Below are positions 33,833 to 42,988 of a stretch of DNA of 64,000 bases, in pieces; the stretch's first letter is position 1; every line of letters starts with the position of its first letter. Under the pieces are notes generated by a model. The model ran no database searches. It saw only the letters and a program-made list of their open reading frames with translations, and was not told the origin of the DNA. The stretch is from the NCBI RefSeq assembly GCF_028745505.1, contig NZ_JAQZZL010000002.1, forward strand, positions 62,001 to 126,000. Direction: 5' to 3'. This stretch comes from Lentisphaera marina (lineage in GTDB: Bacteria; Verrucomicrobiota; Lentisphaeria; Lentisphaerales; Lentisphaeraceae). Position numbers and translations under genes: made by a program.

Positions 33833-34480
33833 ATGATAAATAAATTCACATTAATCGAACTACTAGTAGTGCTAGCTATCATTGGTATTTTGGCTTCGCT
33901 ACTTTTGCCGGTTTTGGGAAAAACTCGGGAACGTAGTCGTGAGGCCGTTTGTGTTTCTAATTTGAAGCAACAGGGCTTTGCCATGCAGATGTATGTAGAT
34001 GATAATGACGGTTATTTTATTGAGAGTGATGGTGCTTCTAGTGGTGGCAGTAGCTTTCACGGGTGGCGTTGGCCTTTGGCTCAATACATACAAAATACTA
34101 CAGGTAAAACGATGAACCAAACGACTTTGTCTGATGCTTTTTATTGTCCTCTATATGAGTTCAAAAATAATCAAAAAACAGGACATGGCTACAATATTCG
34201 TCAGCTAGGTGGTTACTTTAATACGATAGGGAATATTACTGAATTGGATGTCCCATCTGAAACTCAAGTTATAGCGGATGGAACTGATACGGACACTTAC
34301 ACTGACAAATTTACGCTACCCATTGGCTTATTCGGATCTGATGCGGATGTGGGCGATCGTCATCGAGGTGGAATTAATAATCTGTGGGCTGATGGCCATG
34401 TTTCTTACATGCAAAAATATGCAATACTCGCGGGGAAAAATAGTTTACCTCATTATTTTTGGATTCGAGTAAAACAATAG
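33833..34480 (+). CDS. Pseudopilin-like protein (tandem paralogue)
   Basis: 215 residues. [20 protein letters not shown] plus [20 protein letters not shown] is the leader and membrane helix. The ending is [18 protein letters not shown]. It follows its paralogue by 71 bp and shares with it the N-terminal half, the mid-domain words [20 protein letters not shown] and the upstream GGTTCTAACTA...TATAA sequence. It precedes the GH95 gene by 84 bp, and all three are in one orientation. Function unknown. Confidence 0.8.
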   Translation: MINKFTLIELLVVLAIIGILASLLLPVLGKTRERSREAVCVSNLKQQGFAMQMYVDDNDGYFIESDGASSGGSSFHGWRWPLAQYIQNTTGKTMNQTTLSDAFYCPLYEFKNNQKTGHGYNIRQLGGYFNTIGNITELDVPSETQVIADGTDTDTYTDKFTLPIGLFGSDADVGDRHRGGINNLWADGHVSYMQKYAILAGKNSLPHYFWIRVKQ

Positions 34481-34564
34481 TTCACAAAAAAACATTAAAG
34501 CCGATCAACTCTGGTGTTTGGGAGGCAATTAGTTAATTAAAGAATAACTAATTGAGTAATCACT

Positions 34565-36814
34565 ATGAAATATATTTTGGCATTTTTGTCTTTCCTTTCC
34601 CTAAATCTTTTAGCGGATAATTCCAACTTCGACATGAAGTGGAGCAAAGTTCCTAGCTCCTATATTGAGGGGGCGATTCTCGGCAATGGTGAGCAGGGGA
34701 CAATGATCTGGGCGCGACCCGAGGAGAGCCTCCATTTTGACGTGGGTGATACGCGAATTTATGATGATCAGGGACGTTTGCCGATAGGTAAGTTTGTCCT
34801 GCAAACCAAGGGGAAACGCACAGCTTTTAATATGAGTTTATCCATGACTAAGGGGGAAGCTCATGGGCTAGTAAAAACGGCTAAAGGCTCTGTGAAGTTT
34901 TCTGCTCTGACAGTGTCGGGCAAAAATTTAAATCTTGTAAAATTCACTGTCCTTGGTGATGAAGATATTAAAATAAATCTTTTTTCCATTCCAGCAATTA
35001 CCACGGCTAAATTGAGGAACGAGATCAAGGCAGTGACGGGTAAGCCAACTCATACAATTCTTGATTACAGTAACCCCAAGTATGCCGATGCGATAAAACA
35101 GACTATCAATAAACTGAAGCCAAAAGCTGAAATCAATAGAGCAATAAATGCTATTCAATCCCGCTTGGTTCCTTTGAAGCAAGGCAAGGCCTATTCACTG
35201 ACTTGGGAGTTCAAGAAAGTAGCAGAACAGCAATATCTATTGGCATGGCGTACGGATTATACGAGAGAAAATTTGAAAGCTGCGGAACAGCAAAAATGGG
35301 CCGAAGAAAATGTAAAAAAATTGCAGAAATCACTACAGAAACCTTATGCACATTATTTTGCGATTAACGCAAAGTGGTGGAATGCATATTTCCAGAGATC
35401 CAATATTTCTCTACCCGACAAAAAGCTTGAAGCTTACTATAAATGGCAGCTCTACAAAGTCGCGGCAGCAACCCATCAGGGCAAGCTTCCCATTGATCTT
35501 ATGGGGCCTTGGTTTAGAGCGACAAATTGGCCAAAAATTTGGGCGAATCTCAATGTTCAATTAACCTACCTTCCTATGGCAGTGGCTAATCAAAAAGAAA
35601 TTGGCGATACGCTTTTTGCCTTTATTGATAATAATCCCCATTTATTCATAGAAGCGGCAAAAAACCATAAAGCGGACTCGGCAACACATGCGCGTGCTAT
35701 TAGCCCATATACACCAGGTGGATTTAGTTGGGAATACGGTAATTTTCTTTGGACACTGCACAATTATTGGCATTTTCTACGCGTTTATCCCGATGACAAA
35801 CGCATGGTAGAGAAGTTTTATCCCATGCTCAAACGCGGTGCTAATTTTGTTCTGCACAATTGTCGTGAAGATGAAAATGGTGTTTTGCATACACCTAAGG
35901 ATATTTCTCCCGAATACGAAATGAATCGCATTTTCCCAAAAGTTGAAGACACAACCTATAACCTCGAGTTCCTACGCTGGGCTCTGCGTACGATTATTTT
36001 TATTGAAGAAAATCAAAATTTGCAGGATCCGCAAATTAGCAAGTACAAAAGTGCTCTTGAAAAACTAGCGCCAGTTTTATTGGAAGATGAGAGTGGGATA
36101 ATGATTGGCCAAGGCGTGAAGCTCGAAAAAGCTCATCGTCATTACTCCCATTTAGTAGGGCTCTACCCCATCAAGCAAATGAATCTCAATGATCCTGATA
36201 AGTACAAGTTGGCGCAAAAAGCAGTCGATTACTGGATAAACCTACCCATTATCAATAATTGGTCCTACAAAGGCTATAGTCGTACCGGTGCAGCATCTAT
36301 GTACTCCATGCTCGGACAGGGAGATAAGGCCTATGAGCAAATGCAAATTCTTTTGGATACCTATGGCTCGGCCAATACCATGTACATTGAATCTGGCCCA
36401 GTTATCGAAACGCCTATTTCCGCAGCAGCATCCATACACGAAATGCTTTTCCAGTGTAGTTCTCAGGACTGGAAAGTGGATGAGCTCAAGTTCTTCACGG
36501 GCGTTCCCAGTAAATGGGCAGATGTGACTTTCCAGAATTTAAAAGCAGAGGGGGGCTACACCTTAAGCGCCAGTCGTAGAGATGGAAAACTGACGGCAGT
36601 GAAAATTGAAGCATCCCGTGAAGGAGAGTTGATTGTCCATGGAGTGCCAAGTCTCAAGAGTTCAGTGCAAGGCGATCTTACAGCTGATAGCAAGGGCCAG
36701 ATTCGAATCAAAACTAAAGCGGGCGAAGTCCTCAGCTTCGGTGAGCAAAGATCTTTCAGCAAAGCCGTCAAAGGCCCTGATGGAAAAGATGGTTTCCACT
36801 TCGGACTTAATTAA
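34565..36814 (+). CDS. GH95-like glycosidase (probable alpha-L-fucosidase)
   Basis: 749 residues. Signal peptide ILAFLSFLSLNLLA. The N-terminal beta domain has the GH95 opening W..VP...EGAILGNGEQGTMIWA. The (alpha/alpha)6 barrel carries GGFSWEYGNFLWTLHNYWHFLRVYPD, DISPEYEMN (acid/base region) and HRHYSHLVGLYPIKQMN with SYKGYSRTGAASMY, typical of GH95 fucosidases and galactosidases. GH95 enzymes invert alpha-1,2-L-fucosyl or galactosyl bonds. With seven sulfatase genes in the next 20 kb, the likely substrate is a sulfated fucose- or galactose-containing algal polysaccharide. The protein is periplasmic or secreted. A palindrome copy at 35358-35372 encodes FAINAK. Confidence 0.85.
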   Translation: MKYILAFLSFLSLNLLADNSNFDMKWSKVPSSYIEGAILGNGEQGTMIWARPEESLHFDVGDTRIYDDQGRLPIGKFVLQTKGKRTAFNMSLSMTKGEAHGLVKTAKGSVKFSALTVSGKNLNLVKFTVLGDEDIKINLFSIPAITTAKLRNEIKAVTGKPTHTILDYSNPKYADAIKQTINKLKPKAEINRAINAIQSRLVPLKQGKAYSLTWEFKKVAEQQYLLAWRTDYTRENLKAAEQQKWAEENVKKLQKSLQKPYAHYFAINAKWWNAYFQRSNISLPDKKLEAYYKWQLYKVAAATHQGKLPIDLMGPWFRATNWPKIWANLNVQLTYLPMAVANQKEIGDTLFAFIDNNPHLFIEAAKNHKADSATHARAISPYTPGGFSWEYGNFLWTLHNYWHFLRVYPDDKRMVEKFYPMLKRGANFVLHNCREDENGVLHTPKDISPEYEMNRIFPKVEDTTYNLEFLRWALRTIIFIEENQNLQDPQISKYKSALEKLAPVLLEDESGIMIGQGVKLEKAHRHYSHLVGLYPIKQMNLNDPDKYKLAQKAVDYWINLPIINNWSYKGYSRTGAASMYSMLGQGDKAYEQMQILLDTYGSANTMYIESGPVIETPISAAASIHEMLFQCSSQDWKVDELKFFTGVPSKWADVTFQNLKAEGGYTLSASRRDGKLTAVKIEASREGELIVHGVPSLKSSVQGDLTADSKGQIRIKTKAGEVLSFGEQRSFSKAVKGPDGKDGFHFGLN

Positions 36815-36818
36815 ACAT

Positions 36819-36850
36819 ATTCATCCACAGATGATCACGATTTACTCAGA
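36819..36850 (+). repeat. Dispersed intergenic repeat, family 3
   Basis: ATTCATCCACAGATGATCAC followed by GATTTACTCAGA. It matches the minus strand of 28169-28200. A second, inverted ATCTGTGGAT lies at about 36890-36899. Confidence 0.6.
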
Positions 36851-36954
36851 TTTTAACAATGCTAATTTAGCTCTGTGCCAATCTGGGGGATCTGTGGATA
36901 TTCCCGAAGCTTTATAAATCCGCCTATTGGCTATTATTCAGTTGTTCTAAGGAA

Positions 36955-37737
36955 TTACTTTTTACTAACTTTGAAATTAATTTCTGCCCACACGGGCTTG
37001 TGGTCAGATAGGGGAGGATTTAATTCAATAATTTCTGCTTTGGTGGCTTTGGCACTGTCTGATTTATAAAAAATATGATCAATCACACCTTCCTTTAAAC
37101 CGGATTTAGGATTATTGGGGTTCCAAGTAAATGCTTTCTCAAGATTCATGTTTAAGTCTGTCCAGCAAGCTTGGAAACCAGCTTGCTGCAAGCGTGTGAG
37201 TGCTGGACTCTCGAGCTTGTCGTTAAAATCACCCAAGACAATAATGTTTTTCTTTTTTTCTTTACTTAGGTATTTTTCACGAAGCATATCGATATGACTT
37301 TTTAAGTTTTGTGCCTGACAGACATGCAGTGAATATAGCCTTAATTTGACGCCACGTATTTCAGTGTCGGCGTAAACGGCAGAAGCAGGGTTCCATGAAC
37401 GCTCACCTTGTAGAGGAACTTCATTTTGATTCTTTAATGGAGTGCGACTGAGAATGGATTTATATTTATCCTTATGATTGGCGGATGAGATTTTTCCCAC
37501 ATAAACATATTTCATGCCTAAAACTTTACCCACACGGGCAGTCCAGTCCCCATCCGGGACTTCATTAAAGCCAATCATGTCCAAATTATAAGGCTTGAAC
37601 ATGGCACCGATTTGCTCAGGGCTCCCCGAAAGTCCATATAATACATTATAAGCGGCAACACGTACTTGCGCATTGAGTGATTGTGAAGATAAAAAGCCTG
37701 TCGTCAGTATAAAAAAAAGTAGGGGTAGTTTTTTCAT
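36955..37737 (-). CDS. Exported endonuclease/exonuclease/phosphatase-family protein
   Basis: 260 residues from the ATG at 37735-37737, chosen because a clear signal peptide (LPLLFFILTTGFLSS) starts there; the longer frame would hide it. EEP-fold motifs: VRVAAYNVLYG, MIGFNEVPD (Glu), VLGDFNDKLESP (D-x-N) and a terminal PPLSDHKPVWAEINF (S-D-H). Members include DNases, phosphodiesterases and lipid phosphatases; the secreted location suggests scavenging of phosphate or nucleic acid. It lies convergent to the fucosidase gene and is followed by repeat families. Confidence 0.85.
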   Translation of the reverse strand: MKKLPLLFFILTTGFLSSQSLNAQVRVAAYNVLYGLSGSPEQIGAMFKPYNLDMIGFNEVPDGDWTARVGKVLGMKYVYVGKISSANHKDKYKSILSRTPLKNQNEVPLQGERSWNPASAVYADTEIRGVKLRLYSLHVCQAQNLKSHIDMLREKYLSKEKKKNIIVLGDFNDKLESPALTRLQQAGFQACWTDLNMNLEKAFTWNPNNPKSGLKEGVIDHIFYKSDSAKATKAEIIELNPPLSDHKPVWAEINFKVSKK

Positions 37738-37904
37738 TAGCGTACCTTGTGTTGATGATTTAATCTTAGATACGGAGCTAGATGTTTTTTTTATACACAT
37801 TAGCTTCGTAAACTTGGTGTTTTTCTGTTTTTAAGGAACGCAATGAGTTTTGTCAGTTAAGTACTTATCACGATTAGGTAGATGACGCCCTCACTTGTTT
37901 CTAT

Positions 37905-37995
37905 GTGTGCTTCGCACACGAGGGAGCTCTGCCCCTCGAGCTCCCCGTAAGGACCTGCCGGCCCTTAACCCGGCGAATTGGGTACTTCGCACCCA
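37905..37995. repeat. Dispersed intergenic repeat, family 1 (copy B)
   Basis: GTGTGCTTCGCACACGAGGG, then AGCTCTGCCCCTCGAGCTCC, CCGTAAGGACCTGCCGGCCC, TTAACCCGGCG. It corresponds to copies at 20766-20840 and 54941-55017. The element is a chain of small hairpins (GTGTGC/GCACAC, GAGG/CCTC, AAGG/CCTT). Confidence 0.65.
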
Positions 37996-38013
37996 TCTTA
38001 CTCATTAAGAATT

Positions 38014-39072
38014 TTATTCTTTATCGTGCAGTAATTTATAGACTAGTTTTCCTGTTTCAGTGATGTTATCGCCTTTAGGGTCGAGGGCCTCGTCAGTCGT
38101 CTCACGACTAGAGAACATACTATAGGATGAAGTTCCTGGAGCATAGTTCCAGTAAGTCCATGAGATCTTGTGTTTATTGATGACCTCAAGCCATTTCTCT
38201 GTAGACTCCATGTCGTTTGGACTGCCTAAATCCCAGGAACAAGCGGCCCATTCCGTAATGAAAACGGGGACTTTTGAGGCAATGTAATCCAATTTTTCGG
38301 GGAATTTATGACCACCCGCGTAGAAGTGAAAAACATAAGCCGTGTTGTGATCTTTAATGGGATCATTGATAACGATGTTCACATCTTTACCTTTGGCAAT
38401 ACCGAAAGAAGACCAGTCGGGTGTTCCCATAAGAACAAGTGACTTGGGAGCCTCTTTTCTGACAAGCGGAATAATTTCATCTGCATAGGCTTTAACTTCT
38501 GGCCAGGTGATTCTTTTCTTGGGGTCTTTATAAGTCTTACCAAACTCGTTGGGCTCATTGGCAATTTCCCAGATTAGGTTGGGGTACTCACCGTATTTTT
38601 GAGTGTAGTAAGCAAAGAATTTTTTGGCATCTTTTAGATAGAAGTTGGGATCGCCCGGATGATGGATGTGCCAGTCTAAAATGACGTAGACGCCATTTTC
38701 GATACAGCTATCAATGATCGATTCGATCATCACGTCGAAATCAGCAGGGTTTAATTCTTTATTGTCTAGGTAACCGCCTTCATAGACATAAACGGAAAGG
38801 CGAACGACATCAACCCCCCATGTCACAGCGGCCTGTTTAATCGCATTACCATCTTTATAGAAATCGCCGTACCACTGCAGGCCGTGAGTCGCCACGCCGC
38901 GGAGTTGGATTTGTTCGCCATGCTCATTCATGAGCTTGTTGCCCCGAACCTGAATCCAGCCATTTTTAGCAACGGGACTATTTTTGGGTGCATTTACACT
39001 GCTACATGAACTGACTATGGTCATGATGATAGATGCAGTGAGTATGGTGAAAAGTTGTTTGAATGGTTTCAT
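38014..39072 (-). CDS. GH5-family glycanase, lipoprotein (endoglucanase-like)
   Basis: 352 residues. A lipobox-like IMTIVSSC ends the signal, so it is probably a lipoprotein. The GH5 clan-A fold is seen in GWIQVRGNKLMNEHGEQIQL then RGVATHGLQWYG, WGVDVVRLSVYV, VYVILDWHIHHPGD, LIWEIANEPNEF (acid/base Glu in N-E-P) and VFITEWAACSW (nucleophile Glu). These are retaining endo-beta-glucanases or mannanases; the closest flavour is GH5_2-type cellulases. The gene is monocistronic, divergent from the sulfatase cluster at 39227. It would cleave the backbone of a polysaccharide outside the cytoplasm. Confidence 0.88.
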   Translation of the reverse strand: MKPFKQLFTILTASIIMTIVSSCSSVNAPKNSPVAKNGWIQVRGNKLMNEHGEQIQLRGVATHGLQWYGDFYKDGNAIKQAAVTWGVDVVRLSVYVYEGGYLDNKELNPADFDVMIESIIDSCIENGVYVILDWHIHHPGDPNFYLKDAKKFFAYYTQKYGEYPNLIWEIANEPNEFGKTYKDPKKRITWPEVKAYADEIIPLVRKEAPKSLVLMGTPDWSSFGIAKGKDVNIVINDPIKDHNTAYVFHFYAGGHKFPEKLDYIASKVPVFITEWAACSWDLGSPNDMESTEKWLEVINKHKISWTYWNYAPGTSSYSMFSSRETTDEALDPKGDNITETGKLVYKLLHDKE

Positions 39073-39166
39073 GTCATTATCCTTTGAAATCTTTTTATGT
39101 ATAATGGCTACAATTGTGCAATAGTTGATTGCTGGCGGAGATTTAGTTATAAAAAAATTGCTAATC

Positions 39167-39195
39167 TTGTCAGATTAAGTTCTCGATGAAGTAAT
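39167..39195 (+). promoter_or_regulatory. ECF-like promoter (TTGTCA-N17-AGTAAT)
   Basis: TTGTCA (39167-39172) and AGTAAT (39190-39195), 31 bp before the ATG of the sulfatase. The same pattern precedes five other units in the cluster. With 42190-42218 it forms a closer pair (TGAAGTAATGAG..GGTAAA shared). Confidence 0.45.
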
Positions 39196-39226
39196 GAGGA
39201 GGTAAATTTATATAAGGATGACTTAC

Positions 39227-40567
39227 ATGAAATATTTATTACTTCTTTTACTTTCCTGCACCTTGGCTGCAGAAGTGCAAAAACCGAACCTAATTGTTAT
39301 TATGGCGGATGACCTAGGCTATGCCGACGTGGGGTTCAATGGCAGTAAGCATATTGCAACGCCACATTTAGATGCTTTGGCAGCAAGTGGTGTAGTGTGT
39401 ACTAATGCCTATACAACTTATTCAGTTTGTGGTCCTAGTAGGGCGGGTTTTATGGTGGGGCGCTATCAGCAAAGATTTGGCTTTGAACGCAATCCAAAGT
39501 ATGACGTCAATGATCCACTAGCAGGTGTGCCTTTAGATGAAATGACAATTGCGGAGTCACTTTCTCAAGTGGGTTATAAATGTGGCGTCATAGGCAAATG
39601 GCATCTCGGTGCGCATGAACAATTTCACCCTTTGAGACGAGGCTTTGATGAATTTTATGGACATTTGGGGGGTGGGCATAAATATTTTCCGAGTGACATC
39701 GGAAATAAAACTGATCTTGAAGCAAAGAGTGAACCCGAGAGCTATGTCACTTTAATCAATCGCAATTATCAGCAAGAAAAGACCGAAAAATATCTAACTC
39801 ACGAATTTTCTGATGAAGCGATACAGTTTGTAGAAAAAAATAAATCAGAGCCATTTTTCTTGTTCCTTTCCTACAATGCACCACATGGTCCCTTGCAGGC
39901 TCCACAAGAATATATCGATCGATTTAAACAGATCAAAAATATAAAACGTAGAACTTATGCCGCTATGGTTAGTGCAATGGATGATGGTGTGGGTCGATTG
40001 ATGCATAAGATCGAAGAGCTCAATCTGAAAGAAAAAACTCTTATCTTTTTTCTGTCTGATAATGGTGGCCCTGAAAACAAAAACTTTTCTTATAATGGCG
40101 ATCTAAGAGGAGCGAAAAGTTCGCCCTATGAAGGTGGTTTTCGAGTGCCCTTTCTCGTTTCATTGCCCGGGTCACTTCCCAGTGGAGTGAAATACCCAGA
40201 GGCAGTGAGTTCTTTGGATATTTTTGCAACAATTAATGCCTTGAGTCAATCGCCAACTAAAAATAAATTGGATGGAGTCAATCTCTTGCCCTATTTGAAT
40301 AAGACTAACGCGAAGGCTCCCCATAAAAGTATTTATTTGAGAAAGTTCGATCAAGGAGCTTACGTGATTAGGCAAGGAGATTTTAAGTTAGTGATTCCTG
40401 GACGTGGTAAAGAAATGGAGCTCTATAATTTAGAAAATGATATTTCAGAAAAGCATGATATCGCTCAAAAACATCCCGAAACCGTTCAGTACCTCAAAAA
40501 GGCCTTAGATCAATGGGACTCCGAACTGATTGACCCAGTTTTTAAAGGCTTGAAAGTTCATAAATAG
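39227..40567 (+). CDS. Secreted sulfatase
   Basis: 446 residues from the ATG at 39227, which has AAGGA at 9 bp; a nearer upstream ATG overlaps that site. Signal peptide YLLLLLLSCTLAAE. The formylglycine motif is C-G-P-S-R with Cys68, metal-binding ADDLGYADVG is at residues ~27-36, and GKWHLG and SDNGGPENKNFSYNG are the further active-site parts. This is S1-family arylsulfatase-type, acting on sulfated carbohydrate after periplasmic oxidation of the Cys to formylglycine by an unseen maturase. It is the first of three sulfatases within 5 kb and has its own promoter-like upstream sequence. Confidence 0.93.
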   Translation: MKYLLLLLLSCTLAAEVQKPNLIVIMADDLGYADVGFNGSKHIATPHLDALAASGVVCTNAYTTYSVCGPSRAGFMVGRYQQRFGFERNPKYDVNDPLAGVPLDEMTIAESLSQVGYKCGVIGKWHLGAHEQFHPLRRGFDEFYGHLGGGHKYFPSDIGNKTDLEAKSEPESYVTLINRNYQQEKTEKYLTHEFSDEAIQFVEKNKSEPFFLFLSYNAPHGPLQAPQEYIDRFKQIKNIKRRTYAAMVSAMDDGVGRLMHKIEELNLKEKTLIFFLSDNGGPENKNFSYNGDLRGAKSSPYEGGFRVPFLVSLPGSLPSGVKYPEAVSSLDIFATINALSQSPTKNKLDGVNLLPYLNKTNAKAPHKSIYLRKFDQGAYVIRQGDFKLVIPGRGKEMELYNLENDISEKHDIAQKHPETVQYLKKALDQWDSELIDPVFKGLKVHK

Positions 40568-40587
40568 TTTCTTTAATGTATACCTGA

Positions 40588-40616
40588 TGTCATAGAGTGT
40601 TTTTAGCTTGCGTATT
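40588..40616 (+). promoter_or_regulatory. ECF-like promoter (TGTCA-N18-CGTATT)
   Basis: TGTCA (40588-40592) and CGTATTACT (from 40611), 25 bp before the ATG. The downstream half, AGCTTGCGTATTACT then GAGAAA, recurs nearly exactly at 44541-44561. Confidence 0.5.
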
Positions 40617-40641
40617 ACTGAGAAACAAGCGAAGGAACTTT

Positions 40642-42045
40642 ATGAAGCAGTTAATCTCATTAGTATTTATTTCATTTTTTGCGGGGGCCGTAGATAGGCC
40701 CAATATTATCCTGATTTTTGCCGATGATATGCATTATGGTGCACTAGGCGTGACTGGCTCAGTGATGACCAAGGCTAAGACCCCAGCAATTGATTCAATT
40801 TTCAGTGAGGGAGTTCATTTTCCTAATGGCTATGCGAGTCATGCGACTTGTGCGCCGAGCCGTGCGGGTTTATTGACAGGTAGATATCAGGCGCGTTTTG
40901 ATTTAGAAACCCTGCCGGGTGGAACGGAATCTCGTAAGAAAGTTGGCTATGGGGTGAAAACTTCGGAGATAATGATTCCGGCTTTGATGAAAAAGGGTGG
41001 GTATAAGACCTGTGCCATAGGTAAATGGCACTTGGGTTCGAGTGAAGAATTTCAGCCCAATGCGCGTGGTTTTGATCATTGGTTTGGCTATCGTGGTTCC
41101 TGTGGCTTTTATCAGTTTAAGAGTCAGGTTCAAGCAGCAAAAAAAGGTAAAGAACTCACCCCTGTCTCCGCCGATGAAAAACCCATTCTCGATGTGGTCC
41201 GCAATGGTGAACCGGTAAGAGTTGAGGGGTATTTGACCGATCACTTTGCGAATGAAGCTGCTCATTGGATTAAGGCGAATAAAGACGGTCCTTTCTTTAT
41301 GTATTTTGCTCCGTATAATGTGCACGCACCAGATACAGTACCCAACAAATACATTCCTAAAGATGGAACGGCCCACGATGGCGTCATAGCCGCTCTCGAT
41401 GCTTCGGTACAGATGATTTTAGATGCTCTTGATGAGGCCAGGATCTCTGACAACACGCTCGTTGTTTTTAGTAATGATAATGGCGGTAAAAAAGATTATA
41501 ATCGAACTTTTAAGGGTAATAAAGCCACCTTTTATGAAGGCGGGATTCGTGTGCCATTTGCTATGCGCTGGCCAAAGGGGATTGAAGCTGATGCGAAATA
41601 CGATGGTGTGGTATCTACCCTCGATTTATTGCCAACTTTTGCGGCTCTCGCAAAAGTAGAACTACCAAATGATCGGGTTTATGATGGGCAAGATATACTT
41701 TCCGTTATTGCGAATCCCGCAAAAAATCAACGAGAGGCACACTTTTGGCGCAATGGGTCTTGGCGTTCGGCGCGAGTCGGAGATTGGAAGCTGGTGTGGC
41801 AATCAGATAAGAAAAAACAAAAGGCACTCCTAAATAAATTAGGGATTAAACACGTGAAGGGACGTGGTGTGACTTACGCAGAGCGAGCAGATGAACTTTT
41901 CTTGGAACCAGAACTCTATAACTTAGCGAATGATTCTAAAGAGGAGCGCAATCTAGCGCAAAGCAATCCTGAAAAACTTCAAGAGATGGTGAAGCTCTAT
42001 AAGGAATGGGAAGCAACAATTCCGAAATGGAGGGAATCAAATTAG
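40642..42045 (+). CDS. Secreted sulfatase
   Basis: 467 residues from the ATG at 40642 (GAAGGA at 8 bp). The longer frame upstream would put the promoter motif inside the gene and has no signal. Signal peptide LISLVFISFFAGA. ADDMHYGALGV is the first metal site. The C-A-P-S-R motif holds Cys70, followed by AGLLTGRYQARF, GKWHLGSSEE and SNDNGGKKDYNR. A C-terminal subdomain follows with ELYNLANDSKEERNL. Two perfect TTGCG-N5-CGCAA palindromes lie within it (41639-41653, 41708-41722), encoding FAALAK and IANPAK. Substrate unknown; probably a sulfated glycan in the fucosidase pathway. Confidence 0.93.
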   Translation: MKQLISLVFISFFAGAVDRPNIILIFADDMHYGALGVTGSVMTKAKTPAIDSIFSEGVHFPNGYASHATCAPSRAGLLTGRYQARFDLETLPGGTESRKKVGYGVKTSEIMIPALMKKGGYKTCAIGKWHLGSSEEFQPNARGFDHWFGYRGSCGFYQFKSQVQAAKKGKELTPVSADEKPILDVVRNGEPVRVEGYLTDHFANEAAHWIKANKDGPFFMYFAPYNVHAPDTVPNKYIPKDGTAHDGVIAALDASVQMILDALDEARISDNTLVVFSNDNGGKKDYNRTFKGNKATFYEGGIRVPFAMRWPKGIEADAKYDGVVSTLDLLPTFAALAKVELPNDRVYDGQDILSVIANPAKNQREAHFWRNGSWRSARVGDWKLVWQSDKKKQKALLNKLGIKHVKGRGVTYAERADELFLEPELYNLANDSKEERNLAQSNPEKLQEMVKLYKEWEATIPKWRESN

Positions 42046-42189
42046 TCAGTTTGTTTTAAGCAATGCAAATTTACCTATCTCCTAGAGACTAAATCATGGC
42101 TTCGCAAATAGCCAATTTGTGTGTAAAAAACCTAGCGGCCAGTTATAATAAAAAAAAATCGAAAAAAAAATAAAAAAATTCTCTAATTA

Positions 42190-42218
42190 TTGTCATATTA
42201 CATTTACGGTGAAGTAAT
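42190..42218 (+). promoter_or_regulatory. ECF-like promoter (TTGTCA-N17-AGTAAT)
   Basis: TTGTCA (42190-42195) and AGTAAT (42213-42218), 23 bp before the pseudopilin ATG. It is preceded by an unusual A-tract region (42140-42180). It is a close match to 39167-39195. Confidence 0.5.
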
Positions 42219-42241
42219 GAGTTGGTAAAAAAGAGAGCATT

Positions 42242-42976
42242 ATGAGAGCTAAAAAAACATTTTCTTTGATAGAACTACTGGTAGTGGTGGCTATTATTGG
42301 AATTCTAGTTTCGATAATTTTACCAACTCTAAAGAAGGCAAGGTCTCAAGCAAGAACAGCTAGCTGCGTTAATAATTTGAAGCAAGTGTACCTTGGGGAT
42401 CAACTCTGGTCTGATGATAATGAAGGCTACATTCTTTATGCGGCTAGAAATGATAATAATTACACATTTGATGATGTTTTAGGTGATTACCTTGGTAGAG
42501 AACTAGCTCATTCCTTAAAAAATGATAATGGTCTTGCAATAGGGGCTGTACCAGAGGGTTCTAATAGATATTTTTTATGTCCCGAAGATGATTTAGTTAA
42601 TAATAGTTATTTGCGAAAAACATACTCGAGAAATTGTGGTCCAAGTTATTTTGATGGAGTTTCTTTTCGGGTAGATGATGAGGAAGAACTCATGGAAAAG
42701 CAAGTCGGTTTTACAGATATCGAGCAGGCATCTGGAGTTATTTTAACAACAGAATATCCTATGTCATCTAATCGCCTTGGGCGTATTACTTCAGGAACGA
42801 GGATTCGCAAGCCCTCTCAACAATATGCAGGAGGAAAATACGGCCTCCACGGGGCGAATAAATTCGTCTATGGATTTGTTGATGGACATGTTCAAAATCT
42901 TTCTTTGTATTCGACTGCCGGCACTGGTGATGTCGATTCTCCCAAGGGCATGTGGACTCGCGATAGTAACGATTAG
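42242..42976 (+). CDS. Pseudopilin-like protein
   Basis: 244 residues. Leader [20 protein letters not shown], helix [19 protein letters not shown], ending [15 protein letters not shown]. It precedes a sulfatase by 12 bp and is almost certainly co-transcribed with it, as is the case for the pair at 49711/50404. The repeated pseudopilin-sulfatase pairing suggests the small protein is involved in presenting, secreting or sensing for the enzyme. The promoter-like TTGTCA-N17-AGTAAT lies directly upstream. Confidence 0.82.
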   Translation: MRAKKTFSLIELLVVVAIIGILVSIILPTLKKARSQARTASCVNNLKQVYLGDQLWSDDNEGYILYAARNDNNYTFDDVLGDYLGRELAHSLKNDNGLAIGAVPEGSNRYFLCPEDDLVNNSYLRKTYSRNCGPSYFDGVSFRVDDEEELMEKQVGFTDIEQASGVILTTEYPMSSNRLGRITSGTRIRKPSQQYAGGKYGLHGANKFVYGFVDGHVQNLSLYSTAGTGDVDSPKGMWTRDSND

Positions 42977-42988
42977 GAGTTAAGATTT